From Tigriopus japonicus (taxonomy: Eukaryota > Arthropoda > Copepoda > Harpacticoida > Harpacticidae): 64,000 bases of DNA. The notes beneath the pieces were generated by a model. The model was not told the DNA's origin and searched no databases. It worked only from the letters and a program-made list of their open reading frames with translations. Where the stretch lies: assembly GCA_010645155.1 (NCBI GenBank), contig CM021320.1, positions 8,328,556 through 8,392,555 on the forward strand, written 5' to 3'. Shown here piece by piece: positions 35,903 through 46,870 of the stretch. Each line of letters starts with the position of its first letter. The first letter of the stretch is position 1. The position numbers and the translations under genes are program-made.

Positions 35903-37165
35903 ATGGAACCTGACGTACCCTCTAACAACGAGGAGCTCCTCGAGCACATCAACGATTATCCGACTTGGAGAGAAAGAATCGATATCCTGTCTGGCCTTGT
36001 CAATGGCGGCTTAAGACCGATGGCTGAGCAAGTACTCGATTATCTAGATCTCACTGATCTTAAGTGCTGTCAATTAGTGTGCACTTCGTGGTTTGGCATC
36101 ATCGATGAGTTGTGGCATCACCACGAGTTCCACCGCATCGACCCCAATTGGTCCCTCGGAACACCAAGACTCGACGAAATTCAATGCCATAGAGAAAGGT
36201 CAGTGTGTACGGTGTCATCGATTACATTGGACGAGTCTTCCATCCTGTGTGCCTTGGGTGGGAGTGGGCGTATTGAAATGTGGGATCGAAGGACATTGAC
36301 TCGAATGTGGGACCAAATCGCCCACAAAGATGGGGTGTACTCCGTCGATTTGGGAACAAAAGTGGCCGTGAGTGGCGGAGACGACGCCAAGGTCAAAATT
36401 TGGAATAAACACAATGGTGACTTGTTGGAAACCCTCGAGCATCATGAATTCATCGTGTGGAACGTCAAATTGTGGGTGGATCAATTGGTCACCTGCTCTT
36501 ACGATTGCTCAATGGCCTTCTTTCAATGGAACGAACCATGGAGCCAATTTCGTCTGACGAAACACGTCAAAGGCCATTTGGCTTGGGCGGACGGCATTGC
36601 AACGGACTCGAGAGGAAAGTTTTTAGCCACTCATAGTGAAGAAACATTCGAAATTAGTATTTGGAGACTGGCTGATGGAATTCCTCTTGAGCACGTGACA
36701 AGCTCTTCGACAGAAATGGCTCCTCTTTCACCAGAAACTCAAAATGGACTTCCCTACACACATGAGCTCTTGACTCCAAGTACAATTCTCAAAGGTCACA
36801 CCGATGAGGTAAATTGCGTCAAGATCAGGGAGGTGTTCGTTTTCTCTGGAGGCTGCGATCAGACCATCCGTGTTTGGAATATTGATGATGGGAGTTGTCT
36901 CACGGTTCTCAAGGGACACGAGGGCAAAATATGGTGTTTAGACGTGGATCGCCATCGAATCGTTTCTGGTGGAAGATTTGGGGAAATTCTGATCTGGTCG
37001 TGGTCTCCCGAGGACGTCCAAGACGAATGTCCTTCTCGGACTTTGAGGGTACATTCCAAAACAACGGCTGTGGGACAGATCAAAATGGATCGAGCTCTAC
37101 TCGTTTCCGCTGATGGTTTGGGCAAGATCGTACTATGTAACTTTTGGAATCTTGAACATTCATGA
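35903..37165 (+). CDS. F-box/WD40-repeat protein, intronless
   Basis: A 420-residue single-exon gene. ATG at 35903 is the first in-frame ATG; the frame is open 25 codons further upstream but has no Met there. An F-box spans about residues 36-75 (MAEQVLDYLDLTDLKCCQLV, then CTSWFGIIDELWH). It is followed by a WD40 propeller of about seven blades with ends at MWDRR (~129), IWNKH (~169), FFQW (~209), IWRL (~256), VWNID (~327), IWSW (~367) and a last degenerate blade (~380-416). Blades 5 and 6 start with canonical KGHTDEVNC and KGHEGKIWC. In known families the F-box binds Skp1 in an SCF ubiquitin ligase and the propeller binds a substrate, usually a phosphopeptide, so the likely role is substrate recognition for ubiquitination. 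Which FBXW class it belongs to is not clear. The stop is followed two bases later by AATAAA (37167). Lack of introns could reflect a retrocopy that stayed intact. Confidence 0.92.
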   Translation: MEPDVPSNNEELLEHINDYPTWRERIDILSGLVNGGLRPMAEQVLDYLDLTDLKCCQLVCTSWFGIIDELWHHHEFHRIDPNWSLGTPRLDEIQCHRERSVCTVSSITLDESSILCALGGSGRIEMWDRRTLTRMWDQIAHKDGVYSVDLGTKVAVSGGDDAKVKIWNKHNGDLLETLEHHEFIVWNVKLWVDQLVTCSYDCSMAFFQWNEPWSQFRLTKHVKGHLAWADGIATDSRGKFLATHSEETFEISIWRLADGIPLEHVTSSSTEMAPLSPETQNGLPYTHELLTPSTILKGHTDEVNCVKIREVFVFSGGCDQTIRVWNIDDGSCLTVLKGHEGKIWCLDVDRHRIVSGGRFGEILIWSWSPEDVQDECPSRTLRVHSKTTAVGQIKMDRALLVSADGLGKIVLCNFWNLEHS

Positions 37166-37166
37166 C

Positions 37167-37172
37167 AATAAA
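37167..37172 (+). promoter_or_regulatory. AATAAA polyadenylation signal of the F-box gene
   Basis: Begins two bases after the TGA stop. Confidence 0.65.
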
Positions 37173-37273
37173 CGTGTTTGAGCAGACAATGGCATGTCTT
37201 ATTCGTAAATGTTGCCCCAATTGAAGTCATTACGGAGCTCATATTAGCCTATTGGGCTATTTAGAACCAATAT

Positions 37274-37287
37274 CGCTCTTCGGAGCG
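37274..37287. other. TTCG-capped hairpin
   Basis: CGCTC-TTCG-GAGCG, a perfect five-pair stem with a UUCG tetraloop if transcribed, about 100 bp after the F-box poly(A) signal. Its function is unknown and it may be coincidental. Confidence 0.4.
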
Positions 37288-39193
37288 AGCATAGTCATTA
37301 TCTTCATTAATTATAATGACGGAATAGATCAAATATTTCTTTAACAAGTTGTCTTTTCTTAACGTTGACATTGTTAATGTACCCAAAAAGTACACAAATT
37401 TAGTTTCAAAAATACAATTGACAACAAGGTATTGATCCGAAGCACTTCAGATATTGGAGCAGTCGTCGGCTCCTCAAGTTTCAAGCGTTAGGATTACCTA
37501 ACAAACGGCGTTCTTGGTAATCCAAACCCCTGTAATGCCCACTTGACATTTTGGTTTGAGTTATTTAAGACCACATCCCATGCATATGAGGCTCTCTAGG
37601 CTTGTTTCTACACGTAGTGTACCTTGCTCCATTACTTATTAATGGCCTCGAGGTGACTGGCCCATAAATAAAAAACCCACCCAAAGAACGGTTTTCTCGA
37701 CTTAGGAACTCGAAACAATCAAGTTGAGAGCATGTACGCATACACATTACGTATTTGGGAATATTTGCCTCGTCGAAATATGGGAACATGCTTAAGGATG
37801 TCAAGTGTTAGTTCCTAATGTCGACAACAATGAAACATTACTTTTTACGGGTGATCGGTTTGATAGGCTTTTGTATTTGTGCTCTTAGTCATTCTGCTTT
37901 GTTGGGCAATTCCTTTAATTCGATCAGAGTAACCTGGTTCAGAAGCTAAATTGATCGTGTACACTTAAAGTTGATGCAATGTTGGCAGAATAATCAAGCC
38001 TCAAATAAGAACAACAGGAAAGTTTATCAACTCTGATTATTGGGTCGTTTGTACTTCAGCTCTTATCCTAAATTTGAAATTTTGCCCTCAACGACATTTA
38101 GCCAATTTTCACTCCCCTTCTTTTCATAAGTAACACATTTCGTGGAACAAATGGTATGTAACTCAATAGAATGCACATGGCATGTGTTTTCGTTAACTAG
38201 GATTTGAAACAAATTAGAGGGTTTCCATCTAATACATAGCTTCCAACTTGACTTCAAACCGACACATCACTTTTTGACATTCGAACTCTCTCATGAATGT
38301 CCTTGAGATTCAAAGTTCAGCTTCATCATCATTTTTTGTACAATAGCACCAGGCTTGTGTATTACGTAGTATCTTTTTCTGTTGTTTTGGTCGCCCTTTG
38401 GTTGGTTAGTTGGTTAGATGGTTACTTGCTAGAACCCAAACCTGTCATAAACAGGCACAGTTGTTACACAAATAGTACATTTGAATCTTCTTCTATGCAT
38501 AAGAAGACAGCATTCTAATTATCTGAGGCTGTTGCCGAAAACCCTACAATTGAACACGGATCTGCCCTCTACCAGATGGTTTACTTGTCTCTGTCAATTA
38601 TCAACCACATGGTGGCTCTGTCAAGTCCTTGAAATCCCACTTGCCTGTGCTTCTGTATGAAATTTAATTGGGTACCAGAAGCCTTGAAATTTGACAACGG
38701 GCAAAGTCCCCACTCTGTTTTTTTTCCTTCTCTCTTCAATAGAACTTTGTTTAGGACTGAATCGTTCGTTCAATGTGAACGAGATTGGTCGATTATGAGC
38801 GAATCAAATCGAAGCACAAAACTGATCTCCATCATGGTCAAGCTGGCCGATCAATTTTTAGATTAAAACGTTATTGATGTGGGCAATGAGCAATGCCCCA
38901 AAGGCAAGTTGTTGACAAGAATCTCTGGTAAAAGAACGCCTTTCTCAAGGTTGGCACCTTTGTTTTTCATTCTTTCATGATTGGATTTTGAGTCAAGAGG
39001 CATTTCCTAGGCGACATTTTGATGTTTTGAGTGAACCTTGGATCAGATAACACACCAAGATGTCCAGCTAGATTGATCTAGTTTAATCTACGATGTTTAC
39101 TTGCTCCCCCTGAAAGGCATTGTTCTCAAAGTTTTGGTCTTTCCATTTCAGATTGCTATTCTTCAGTCACTCAAACAACCTCTACACTTCAAA
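37288..39193. other. Intergenic, no gene recognised
   Basis: Only short open frames. Near the right end a TCAGTC initiator-like motif (39163-39168) lies 31 bp before the next ATG. Confidence 0.45.
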
Positions 39194-39709
39194 ATGTCTC
39201 AAGGAAACATTCTTATCTTGGCCGTTCTTGCCGTGTTCTTTGTGGTTTCTCAATTTGGAACCACTGAAGCCAATCCTCTTTTCCTCGGACAAGGAGGAGT
39301 GAAAAAATCCGAAGCTGCCGTCGACTATTTCTCTCAACGATTCGGATCCGGGTTTTTAGCCGATTTGGCCGCTCTCCAAAAGGGATCCAAGGCCAAAGCC
39401 ACCCAAAAAAGACCCGTTCCAATCCCAGAGGAACCAGCTCAAGTCCCCGAGTTTAAGACCAAGGTGACGACTGCGTCCGATAAGAAGCGATTGTACAAGG
39501 TGGTCAAGAAGGCCAGAACCACCACCGTCGCTCCCAAGATTGCTCAAAGCCCACCAGTGTTTGTGGACTATTCCATCGATGCTGAAGCACCAACAACCTC
39601 AATGCATGGAGATGACATCCTGCCTTACAAGACTGAGGATCTCTTGATTTTGGAGGACTCGGATTATCTTTATCCAGAGGGATTAGAGGGCAATTCCCTT
39701 GATTATTAG
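39194..39709 (+). CDS. Small secreted protein, family unknown
   Basis: A 171-residue single-exon frame. The ATG at 39194 gives an excellent signal peptide (ILILAVLAVFFVVSQFG core, likely cleavage after TTEA at residue 26). The mature part starts NPLFLGQGG, has an Ala/Leu-rich segment (41-62), a basic central part with Lys-rich dibasic sites (KKRLYKVVKK, 97-106), a Pro/Thr-rich stretch and an acidic Asp/Glu/Tyr-rich tail ending LDY. It contains no cysteines. The composition suits an extracellular, possibly proteolytically processed or matrix-associated protein, but no family was recognised. Upstream in-frame codons (back to 39101) lack an ATG. AATAAA is at 39850-39855. The base composition is richer in G+C than its flanks, as expected of real coding DNA. 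Confidence 0.75.
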   Translation: MSQGNILILAVLAVFFVVSQFGTTEANPLFLGQGGVKKSEAAVDYFSQRFGSGFLADLAALQKGSKAKATQKRPVPIPEEPAQVPEFKTKVTTASDKKRLYKVVKKARTTTVAPKIAQSPPVFVDYSIDAEAPTTSMHGDDILPYKTEDLLILEDSDYLYPEGLEGNSLDY

Positions 39710-39849
39710 CCAATAAGCTGATTCCGATATGCCCCAGAGTCCATAGGAGTTGATCCACCACATCCACGAAATGAGCATATTTGGCACTTGTTTCATTAAG
39801 TGATAACTATCAGCCACCATCTAAAATATTTAGTATTCAGAGACCGTAT

Positions 39850-39855
39850 AATAAA
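39850..39855 (+). promoter_or_regulatory. AATAAA polyadenylation signal
   Basis: 140 bp after the stop of the secreted-protein gene. Confidence 0.55.
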
Positions 39856-40685
39856 TTAAATTCTTAAAGCAATGAAAATATTGATAGTTTACTGTCTCCT
39901 TTTGACCTTCAGTCGTGTTACTCGTGTTAAAACGTTCTGTGAAAAAAGTAAATAGGCCGGTTGCATAAATCAGTCCATGGCAGATTCGTGGAAGCCATGA
40001 AATATTGATCAGTGCTTTCAAAGCAAAACATGCTCAATGTTTGCGTGCTGTCTGCATGAAAAAATGCTCCCTTGGGAAGACAGATGTTTGCCGTTGAACA
40101 ACAAAAATTTGGTTCAAAGTGAAGGCATTCATGGAATTCGTTATCTAGTTTGGATTTTCCTAAACATGAATAAACCACAAATGACAGAATGATACCAAAA
40201 TTTAAAGTTGGCTAATTCAAAAAAGTAATTGGCTCGGAGGATTTTGCTGGTTAAAATTTCAGTGGTGTTAACGAATGCGTGATGAATTAGCTCGTATCAA
40301 GAGGAAAATGAACGAAACCTTTATCTCCTTGATTTCAATTTCAATCAAAGCTGGAGATAAAAATACTGTCCGTTAGCAGCACCTTTATGTTTATCGATAG
40401 TTGTTCTTTCATTAACAAAGACGATTGGCCAAATGGTCTGCGACAAAAGTATCCTTAAACGCACCTTGACTGTACTTCACGATGAAATGCACAAAAGGAT
40501 TCACCTTAATGGAAAACCCGTTATTTGACATGAAGAGCACCCTTTTCCCTTTGTCGTGAATATAAGTACAAACCACAAAAGTACAAAAATAGGTTATTTT
40601 CAAAAAACGTGCACAAAGTGGTCCTTTTGAAAATGGTCGACTGATCAATGGCAATTTTTAAAATGAGATTCCAGAACGAACTTTT
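39856..40685. other. Intergenic, no feature recognised
   Basis: Short open frames only. Confidence 0.4.
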
Positions 40686-41965
40686 AACAACCGGAATTTG
40701 AAATCCGGTGGCCGAAAGAAAAAAAATCTCTAAAAGTGGCCGAATTTGAGATTTGGTGGCCGAGAAAAAAAATATTTCCTCGGCCATATTCAAAAGTGGC
40801 CGAAAGTGGCCGAAAATAGCAAAAACATATTCGAAATGTTTAAGAATTTTGTAAAATGAATCCTGCATTGGCCTGAAATCTTACTACATTTGAACGTGCC
40901 ATGTTCTGCCAACCAGAGCATAGACATCTAGGTATACATACATACTTGAAACATTTAGTTTGTGTCCAAAAACTGGTCACTGCAATATTTCAAACTTTGA
41001 TACCATGGTCAATTTTAGAATCAGAAACGCCCTTAAAAGAAATTTTTGTTTGATGCGACTTCCATTTAATGTTAAACCCTCTTTCTGAAGTAACTTGTGG
41101 TTTCAGTTGGTTACTCAAATCATCAATCACTGCTAAACTAATAAAAAATGGACCAGGCAAACTCAAACATCCTAACAATAGATAAATCCTCTGAGTTTAC
41201 TAGATCTGAAACATACCTCATTGTCAGGGCCACCAAATTTTGGTAGAAAATATTACCAAAAAATGTGGTATTTTTGGTAATTATTTTGAAAATTAATGTA
41301 ACGAAATTGGATTATTTTGGCAATTTTATTAGCACTTTTCTCATTAATTGCTGAAGAAACTAATCTTTTCCTAAACTCAAATGAACTGTAAGCCTTACTT
41401 CATAGCTTGGAATAACTGACAAATAAATTCACATTGTTGAAAGTGAAACAAATTCTCTCTGTGTATTTATATAGTATTATTATGACATCTTTTTCACATC
41501 TTTCTGAAGGGAACAAACAATTTCCCTAGATTTTTTTTTAAATTTTCCCAATCTTGTAATTTTGGAAAAATATCGCAAATTTTTGTAACTACATTGTAAA
41601 TTATTATTCATAAGTAGCTGATGGCCCCAAAGAAAAACTAAATCTTTTTGTTTCAAGTGCAATAAACAATGTCGCCTTGCTTCCTAACTTTGATTTTGAA
41701 TGATAGACTAATATTTTTCCATAAAAAAAATTAAAGATAACGGAGCAAGTAATTTTCCCACATTTTTTATGGTATTTTTTCCCCATTTTGGCAATTTTGC
41801 ACAAAAGTTGAGGATTTTGGTAATTGCATTGTAAAATGTAATTCACAACTATCTGGTGGCCGTGCTCATTGTGATTGCAAACTGCTATACCAATTGGATA
41901 ATATTTTCAAAGTTAAATATCTTTACTTGAAAATGTTGGAACTAGGAATGTTATTTAGGAGGATC
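40686..41965. mobile_element. Partial second copy of the 16288-17191 hAT-like family, interrupted
   Basis: From ATTTGAAATCCGGTGGCCGA through the AAAGTGGCCGAA units and GCATAGACATCTAGGTATAC it follows 16340-16800 in order. It resumes at 41925-41965 (TGTTGGAACTAGGAATGTTA), matching 16865. Two insertions break it: the element at 41225-41864 and, at its right end, the LINE starting at about 41966. Its termini are missing. Confidence 0.75.
41225..41864. mobile_element. hAT-like non-autonomous element with perfect 8-bp target duplication
   Basis: Starts CAGGGCCACCAAATTTTGG and ends CATCTGGTGGCCGTG-type sequence (ACTATCTGGTGGCCGTG). It is flanked on both sides by CTCATTGT (41217-41224 and 41865-41872). 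It is 640 bp, AT-rich, with no transposase. Relatives: an inverted copy at 43828-44440 and fragments at 12275-12475 and 9147. Confidence 0.92.
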
Positions 41966-43328
41966 TGGTAGTCACAGATCAAGATGCTTTTGAGGCCATC
42001 AAGAGCTTAAAGTTCTCGAGTTCTCCTGGACCTGATGGTGTGACATCTCAGTTTTTGATGAAATGTTCAAACATTCTTGCCCCTGTTTTCTCCTTTTTGA
42101 TACCTCGCATCTTAGATCAGAGCAAGTTCCCTCCTCTCTAAAAGTAGCTCATGTCGTTCCCATTTTTAAGGGCGGAGATAAGCCACTCCCTAGTTATTAT
42201 AGGCCCATTTCTCTGACTTCCAGTATTGCAAAGGTCTTTGAGAAGATCATGAAGTCCAAGCTTGTTGAGTATTTGGAAGCCCATTATATCATTCCTTCTG
42301 GACAGCATAGGTTTCGAGCTCATTTTAGTTCAGTAACCCAATTGGTTGATCATATTGAGCAGATCATTGACGGGCTCGAAAGTCACGAGTCAGACTTTTT
42401 GAGTTGAAATGAGTTGACTTTGCCAAGGCCTTTGATAAGGTAGATCATGGTCTTTTGCTCGATCAACTCAAAGAGTTTGGGATCCAAGGTAAGGTCCTGA
42501 ATTGGATTGGTAGTTTCATGAGTGATAGGAAGCAAATAGTCAAGGTTGAATGATGTCAAGTCAGGTGTTCCACAAGGTTCAATTTTAGGTCCGCTCCTGT
42601 TTATTCTCTTTATTGCTCCTCTCCAGAAGTTTAGAACAAAAGCCGGTATTTCTTCATACGCTGATGATACAAAATCAGTTTGTGGATGGAATGGTCAGGA
42701 CTCTGTACAAGTCGATTGTTCAACCACATCTTGAATATGCTTCCCCCATTTGGGCTCCAATGAGTTCGGCAGGTTTGCAAAAGGTCGAGCAAGTCCAAAG
42801 ATGTTTCACAAGGACCATCGCAGGAATGAGAGAGCTCTCATATTGGGAGAGGCTCCAGAAGTTAGGGCTGTGCGGTACTCAAAGAAGGTATGAAAGGTAT
42901 CTGATGCTGTATGTCTTCAAGAGCATTCATGGGCTCTGTCCTAACCCAGGATTTGAGATCAGTTGTAGCAATCGTAGAGGTTTTACGTGCGCTCTGAGAG
43001 CACCTCCAAATCCTAAGGAATCAAGGCTAGTTCGAACAATGAAGTCCTCCTCTCTTCTTTATCGGGCTCCTTCATTGTTCACCTTGTTGCCTATTTGCCT
43101 TCGTCGGGAATATGTAGGACCTGATCCTCTAACAGCATTTAAGGCAGGATTGGACAAATTTTTAAAAAATATTCCAGACCAACCCACTATACAAGGGTTG
43201 TTTAGATCTGCCAACAGTAACTCATTGGTAGATCAAATTTCATATAAACATTAATTATAGAAACTATATTAATGACTAACTCTCTTTACAGGGAATCCCA
43301 TTCCTTGTAGCGGTATTAAAAAATCCGC
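41966..43328 (+). pseudogene. LINE (CR1/Jockey-like) with internal deletion and intact 3' tail
   Basis: Reverse-transcriptase motifs occur in order: SSSPGPDGV (42020), YYRPISLTSSIAKVFEKI (42205), AFDKVDH (42430), SGVPQGSILGPLLF (42560), the catalytic YADDTK (42658). The C-terminal region then follows at once (IVQPHLEYASPIWAPM, 42713), so the segment between YADD and the thumb is deleted. Frameshifts and a stop separate the first blocks. The last frame, 42613-43254, is intact to its stop. The 3' end TTTACAGGGAATCCCATTCC ... TAAAAAAT lies at 43284-43325, before a run of C. Truncated 5' at about 41966 inside another element, typical of LINE insertion. Confidence 0.9.
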
Positions 43329-43329
43329 C

Positions 43330-43827
43330 CCCCCCCCCAAAAAAAAGAAAGATACCAGACTTAGAAGGAATGTTCATCGGAAAAAAGTGATAAATGTAAT
43401 GGCTGGTTTCTCTGGTCGGATCATCTTGAAGAGTTTTTTCGCCCAAAAAGGTCTTCGATTTTGTTGTCAATTACCACTTTTTCCACTGCCTGTTTGCTTC
43501 TGGTTTCGGTAGGGATAGCCAAAACGGAAAACGAAATTTCGGCGAGAGTAGTTTTCGGTATATCACTACTGTACAGTGTACAAACTAGTACGTATTCACA
43601 ATAGAATGAGATTTACTAACAAACGATTGCCCCAACGTAACAAACCCTCATGGTGTGAAGATAAAATTTTGGTTAAATTACACGAATGAGACGACACGAA
43701 ATCTAGTTTTCGTGGAATATCGGGCTGGTGCGAATTTATTGAATTTTTCTGTCCAGTATTCTCAGGTTTGGTGACTAGTTTCAAACTAATTTACGTTGTC
43801 ATTCTAAGCATGAATTAACAAGTGATA
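43330..43827. other. Spacer between transposons
   Basis: Starts with a C11/A8 homopolymer stretch after the LINE tail. Nothing else recognised. Confidence 0.4.
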
Positions 43828-44440
43828 TGCAGGGACACCAGATAATTGTAAATTACATTTTACAATGTAATAACCAAAATCTTGAGCTTTTATCCAAAAG
43901 TACAAAATTGGGGGAAATTTTACAAAGAAAATGTGGGAAAAGTGCTTGTTCTAGAAAAAAAATCTGGAAAAAGATCATTTGTCAATCAAAATCAAAGTTA
44001 GGAAACAACTTCACATTCAATATTGTAGTTGCAACAGGCCATCAGATATTTTTAAACAACTATTAACATTACATTTTCAAGAAATACTAAATTTGGAAAA
44101 TTTCACAAAAACCTAAAGAAATTGCTTATTTCCTTCAAAAGACGTGGAAAATGATGGCAAAATCAAACTATGAAAAGACGCATAAAGGATTTGATACAGT
44201 TGCAAGAATATGAAATTTATTTATGTGCTATTCCAAGCTATGAAGAAAGACTTACAGATCTATTGAGTATATGAAAAGGTCAGTTTCTTCTGTAATTAAT
44301 GAGAAAAATGCTAGATCAATTACCAAAAAATCCGATTTCATTACATTATTTCTCAAAATAATTATCAAAAATACAACATTTTTGTCAATATTTTTATCAA
44401 ATTTTTTGAAATGGCCAGGGCCATTTGGTGGCCAATTGTG
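43828..44440. mobile_element. Inverted copy of the 41225-41864 family
   Basis: Begins CAGGGACACCAGATAATTG, then a TTACATTTTACAATGTAATA block, the inverse of the right end at 41864. It ends near ATTTGGTGGCC. No clear target duplication is visible. It lies in opposite orientation to the 41-kb copy. Confidence 0.75.
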
Positions 44441-44859
44441 TTTCCAATTTGTATTTTCAAGGCGGCTTACCTAAACATAACCAAAACAACCAAGCATTAA
44501 AAATGGTTGAATTTCATTAAAACCTGCAACGTTCTCTGCCTTCTTTATAAAGTTGCGGCCACACACACAAAATGATATCAATTTTGATTGCAAAAATTGC
44601 AACTGAAATAATTCCTTTTCAATTATTCTGACACTTAATAACAGCAAGTAATTAAGCTCATCAAAAAACATAGAGAGTGGGTCTTTGACAAAGATGTATT
44701 GGAAGTGGTTTAAATTTAAAAGTTAGCAACAAATTATTGCTGGTGGATTGATCGCAAAAGCAACTCAAATCAATAAGAAATCATTATCATATAAAACACT
44801 GTTGAAATTTTGCTTTAAAGTTACTTTTGCACCCAACCGAGAGCACTGAGGTTAATGAG
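44441..44859. other. Spacer, nothing recognised
   Basis: Short open frames only. Ends with the left target duplication TTAATGAG. Confidence 0.4.
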
Positions 44860-45478
44860 TAGGCCCCGGAAAAATATTTTATTTTCTGTGGAGCAGAAAT
44901 TGCAGACGTTTCAGAGCATAGTGTCAACCAAGAAGCACTGGAATCATGGAGTGGGAGGCTTGCGATGATAATAATGATTTCCAGTAAGAACAATTCTACT
45001 ATGTTCTTCTGCAAATGAGAGCTTTCATATGTTGACAAGAATACGTACTTCAATTTTCAGCTCAATCGAACGTCGGAGCCAAAAGTTATGCTCACTCAAA
45101 GTTCAGTGCAAATCCTACCGAGAATGAATGAACTAGCCCTTCTGTGGTAATCGTTTTACCACAAAAGGGCGAGTTCATTCATTCTATGCTCTCTTCAGTA
45201 CATAAGTTTGAGAAGGCATAACTTTTCACCCCGGCATTCGATTGGGCTGAAATTTGAACTACGTGTTCTTCTCAATGCAAGCCAGGTCTCGTTTGCAGAA
45301 GAACGCAAATGGTTCGTTTCTGCTGGAAATCATAATTCTTATTGCTATCCTCCCATTCCATGATTTCCGTGCTTCTTGTGTCAACTGATGGCTGACGAGC
45401 GTGATCGACAGCTGACCTTACTCCTTGAAACGTTAGAAGTATCCTCTCCACAGCAAGACATTATTTTTCCAGGCCCTA
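44860..45478. mobile_element. hAT-like element (619 bp) whose core is the FB-A palindrome, copy 4
   Basis: Terminal repeats TAGGCCCCGGAAAAATA and TATTTTTCCAGGCCCTA are flanked by TTAATGAG at 44852-44859 and again at 45479-45486, a perfect 8-bp duplication. Most of the element (44925-45385) is the FB-A palindrome, from CAACCAAGAAGCACTGGAAT to CCGTGCTTCTTGTG, centred on a hairpin at 45135-45170. This copy shows the complete ends of the family and types it as hAT-like. Confidence 0.88.
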
Positions 45479-45486
45479 TTAATGAG

Positions 45487-46170
45487 CAATCGTGGTACAA
45501 AAATTGAGCTGGTTAATTTTGGAATTTGAGGTACGTCCCTACAAATCAATAATTTTTGCCATAAAAATCGGAAAAGTCAAGCAGTCAAGAAAGTGAACAA
45601 GATGCAGAACATTTTCCCAAAGAATTGTATTAAAAAATAACCTTTCTCTTTTTCTTTTTTTTTCTTCTTTTTCCTTTTCTACTTTTTCCTGATTGTGTAG
45701 AGAGTGACTAATCGTTAAGTTGAAGGTATCATTTTAAATATGTAATGACTAGGGCCCGAAAATAAATTTTCTATAAGTCAAAATATTTTAAAAGTATTTC
45801 TCCGTTTTTGCTCGATTTGTTAAAATAGTTTGACTGCTTCAAGGAAAGAATAAATATTTACTCGAATATTTGAGTCAGAAAAAATATGTCAGACAAAATT
45901 GAGGAAAATAAATGAATGACCAATGCTCAAGAGAACTTACCTAAAGTGAACCCAAACTACAAAAATCTCTACGAAATGGCATTTGTTTTGAGATTAGACA
46001 TTCACAACCAAAACTACTGTCAAACACGAAAGAACTGCGCCATCTATTGAGGCAAATTGAAAATTGTATTGTTAAATCACAAAATGAGGGCATTTCTGGG
46101 TTGTCAAATCAGTCGGCCTGATAAAAACTTCGGTTGATGTATTTAGGTTGATTTCAACTTTAATCTTACA
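45487..46170. other. Intergenic, no feature recognised
   Basis: Contains a TTTCTTTTTC-rich pyrimidine stretch near 45645-45690. Nothing else supported. Confidence 0.4.
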
Positions 46171-46625
46171 ACGAAATTATGTAGAGTTGTACAAAGTTTA
46201 GGGTCATCCGTTGCGGTTTTTAAAGGTATTTGAAACAAAAAGAGTAGACTGAGGCTTATCTAAGCCACTATTTAACACACTACATGCCAGTCAGTTTCCC
46301 TTCTATCTTTTTTCTACATACAATAAAGCGTACCTATAACACCTCTAAGCGCTTCACAAAAAAAGGATGAAATTATGAAGTTCGCCAAAGAAGGACGTAG
46401 ACGTTCATCATGAAAATTGGAAAACTTTAATGAACCCAACGATTCCGGTCTTCATACGTGTTTTTAATTTCAGTCCATCGGTGATGTGGGTAAAAGGTTA
46501 TTGACTTTTGAAATTCGGTTAAGAGCAACCCAAACAGAGTTTAAGAAGCCCATATAACCTTTGACCCAATCACTCAATTAAGCCGAGAATTGGTTTAACA
46601 ATCATAGACTCTCTCATCTACATAC

Positions 46626-46632
46626 TATAAAT
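46626..46632 (+). promoter_or_regulatory. TATA box of innexin copy 1
   Basis: TATAAAT about 240 bp before the start codon, in ACTATAAATACACTC. The matching place in copy 2 (about 53282-53300) reads GTACAGGTAGGTGAGTACG and lacks the box. Confidence 0.55.
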
Positions 46633-46870
46633 ACACTCTACAGTCCGATTGTTGAGTCCTCTTTGAGGGAAGATAACACCCACCGTTATTTTGTCCGATT
46701 TGTAATCTCACCACCTTTTTCCCCAATGTACCCATTGTGATTTATGCTTCTGTTAGTCGCAATAATCATATTCAAACACGCAAGCACCAAAACACAAATG
46801 AGAGGAGGATTAGAAGAGCAGTTATCACTTCAATTTAGTATTGTCTGCTCATCACTGGGCCAAAGTCGTC

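Noticed and set aside
36215..37242. Several minus-strand ORFs of 60-127 codons
   Set aside because: Antisense shadows of the F-box/WD40 gene.
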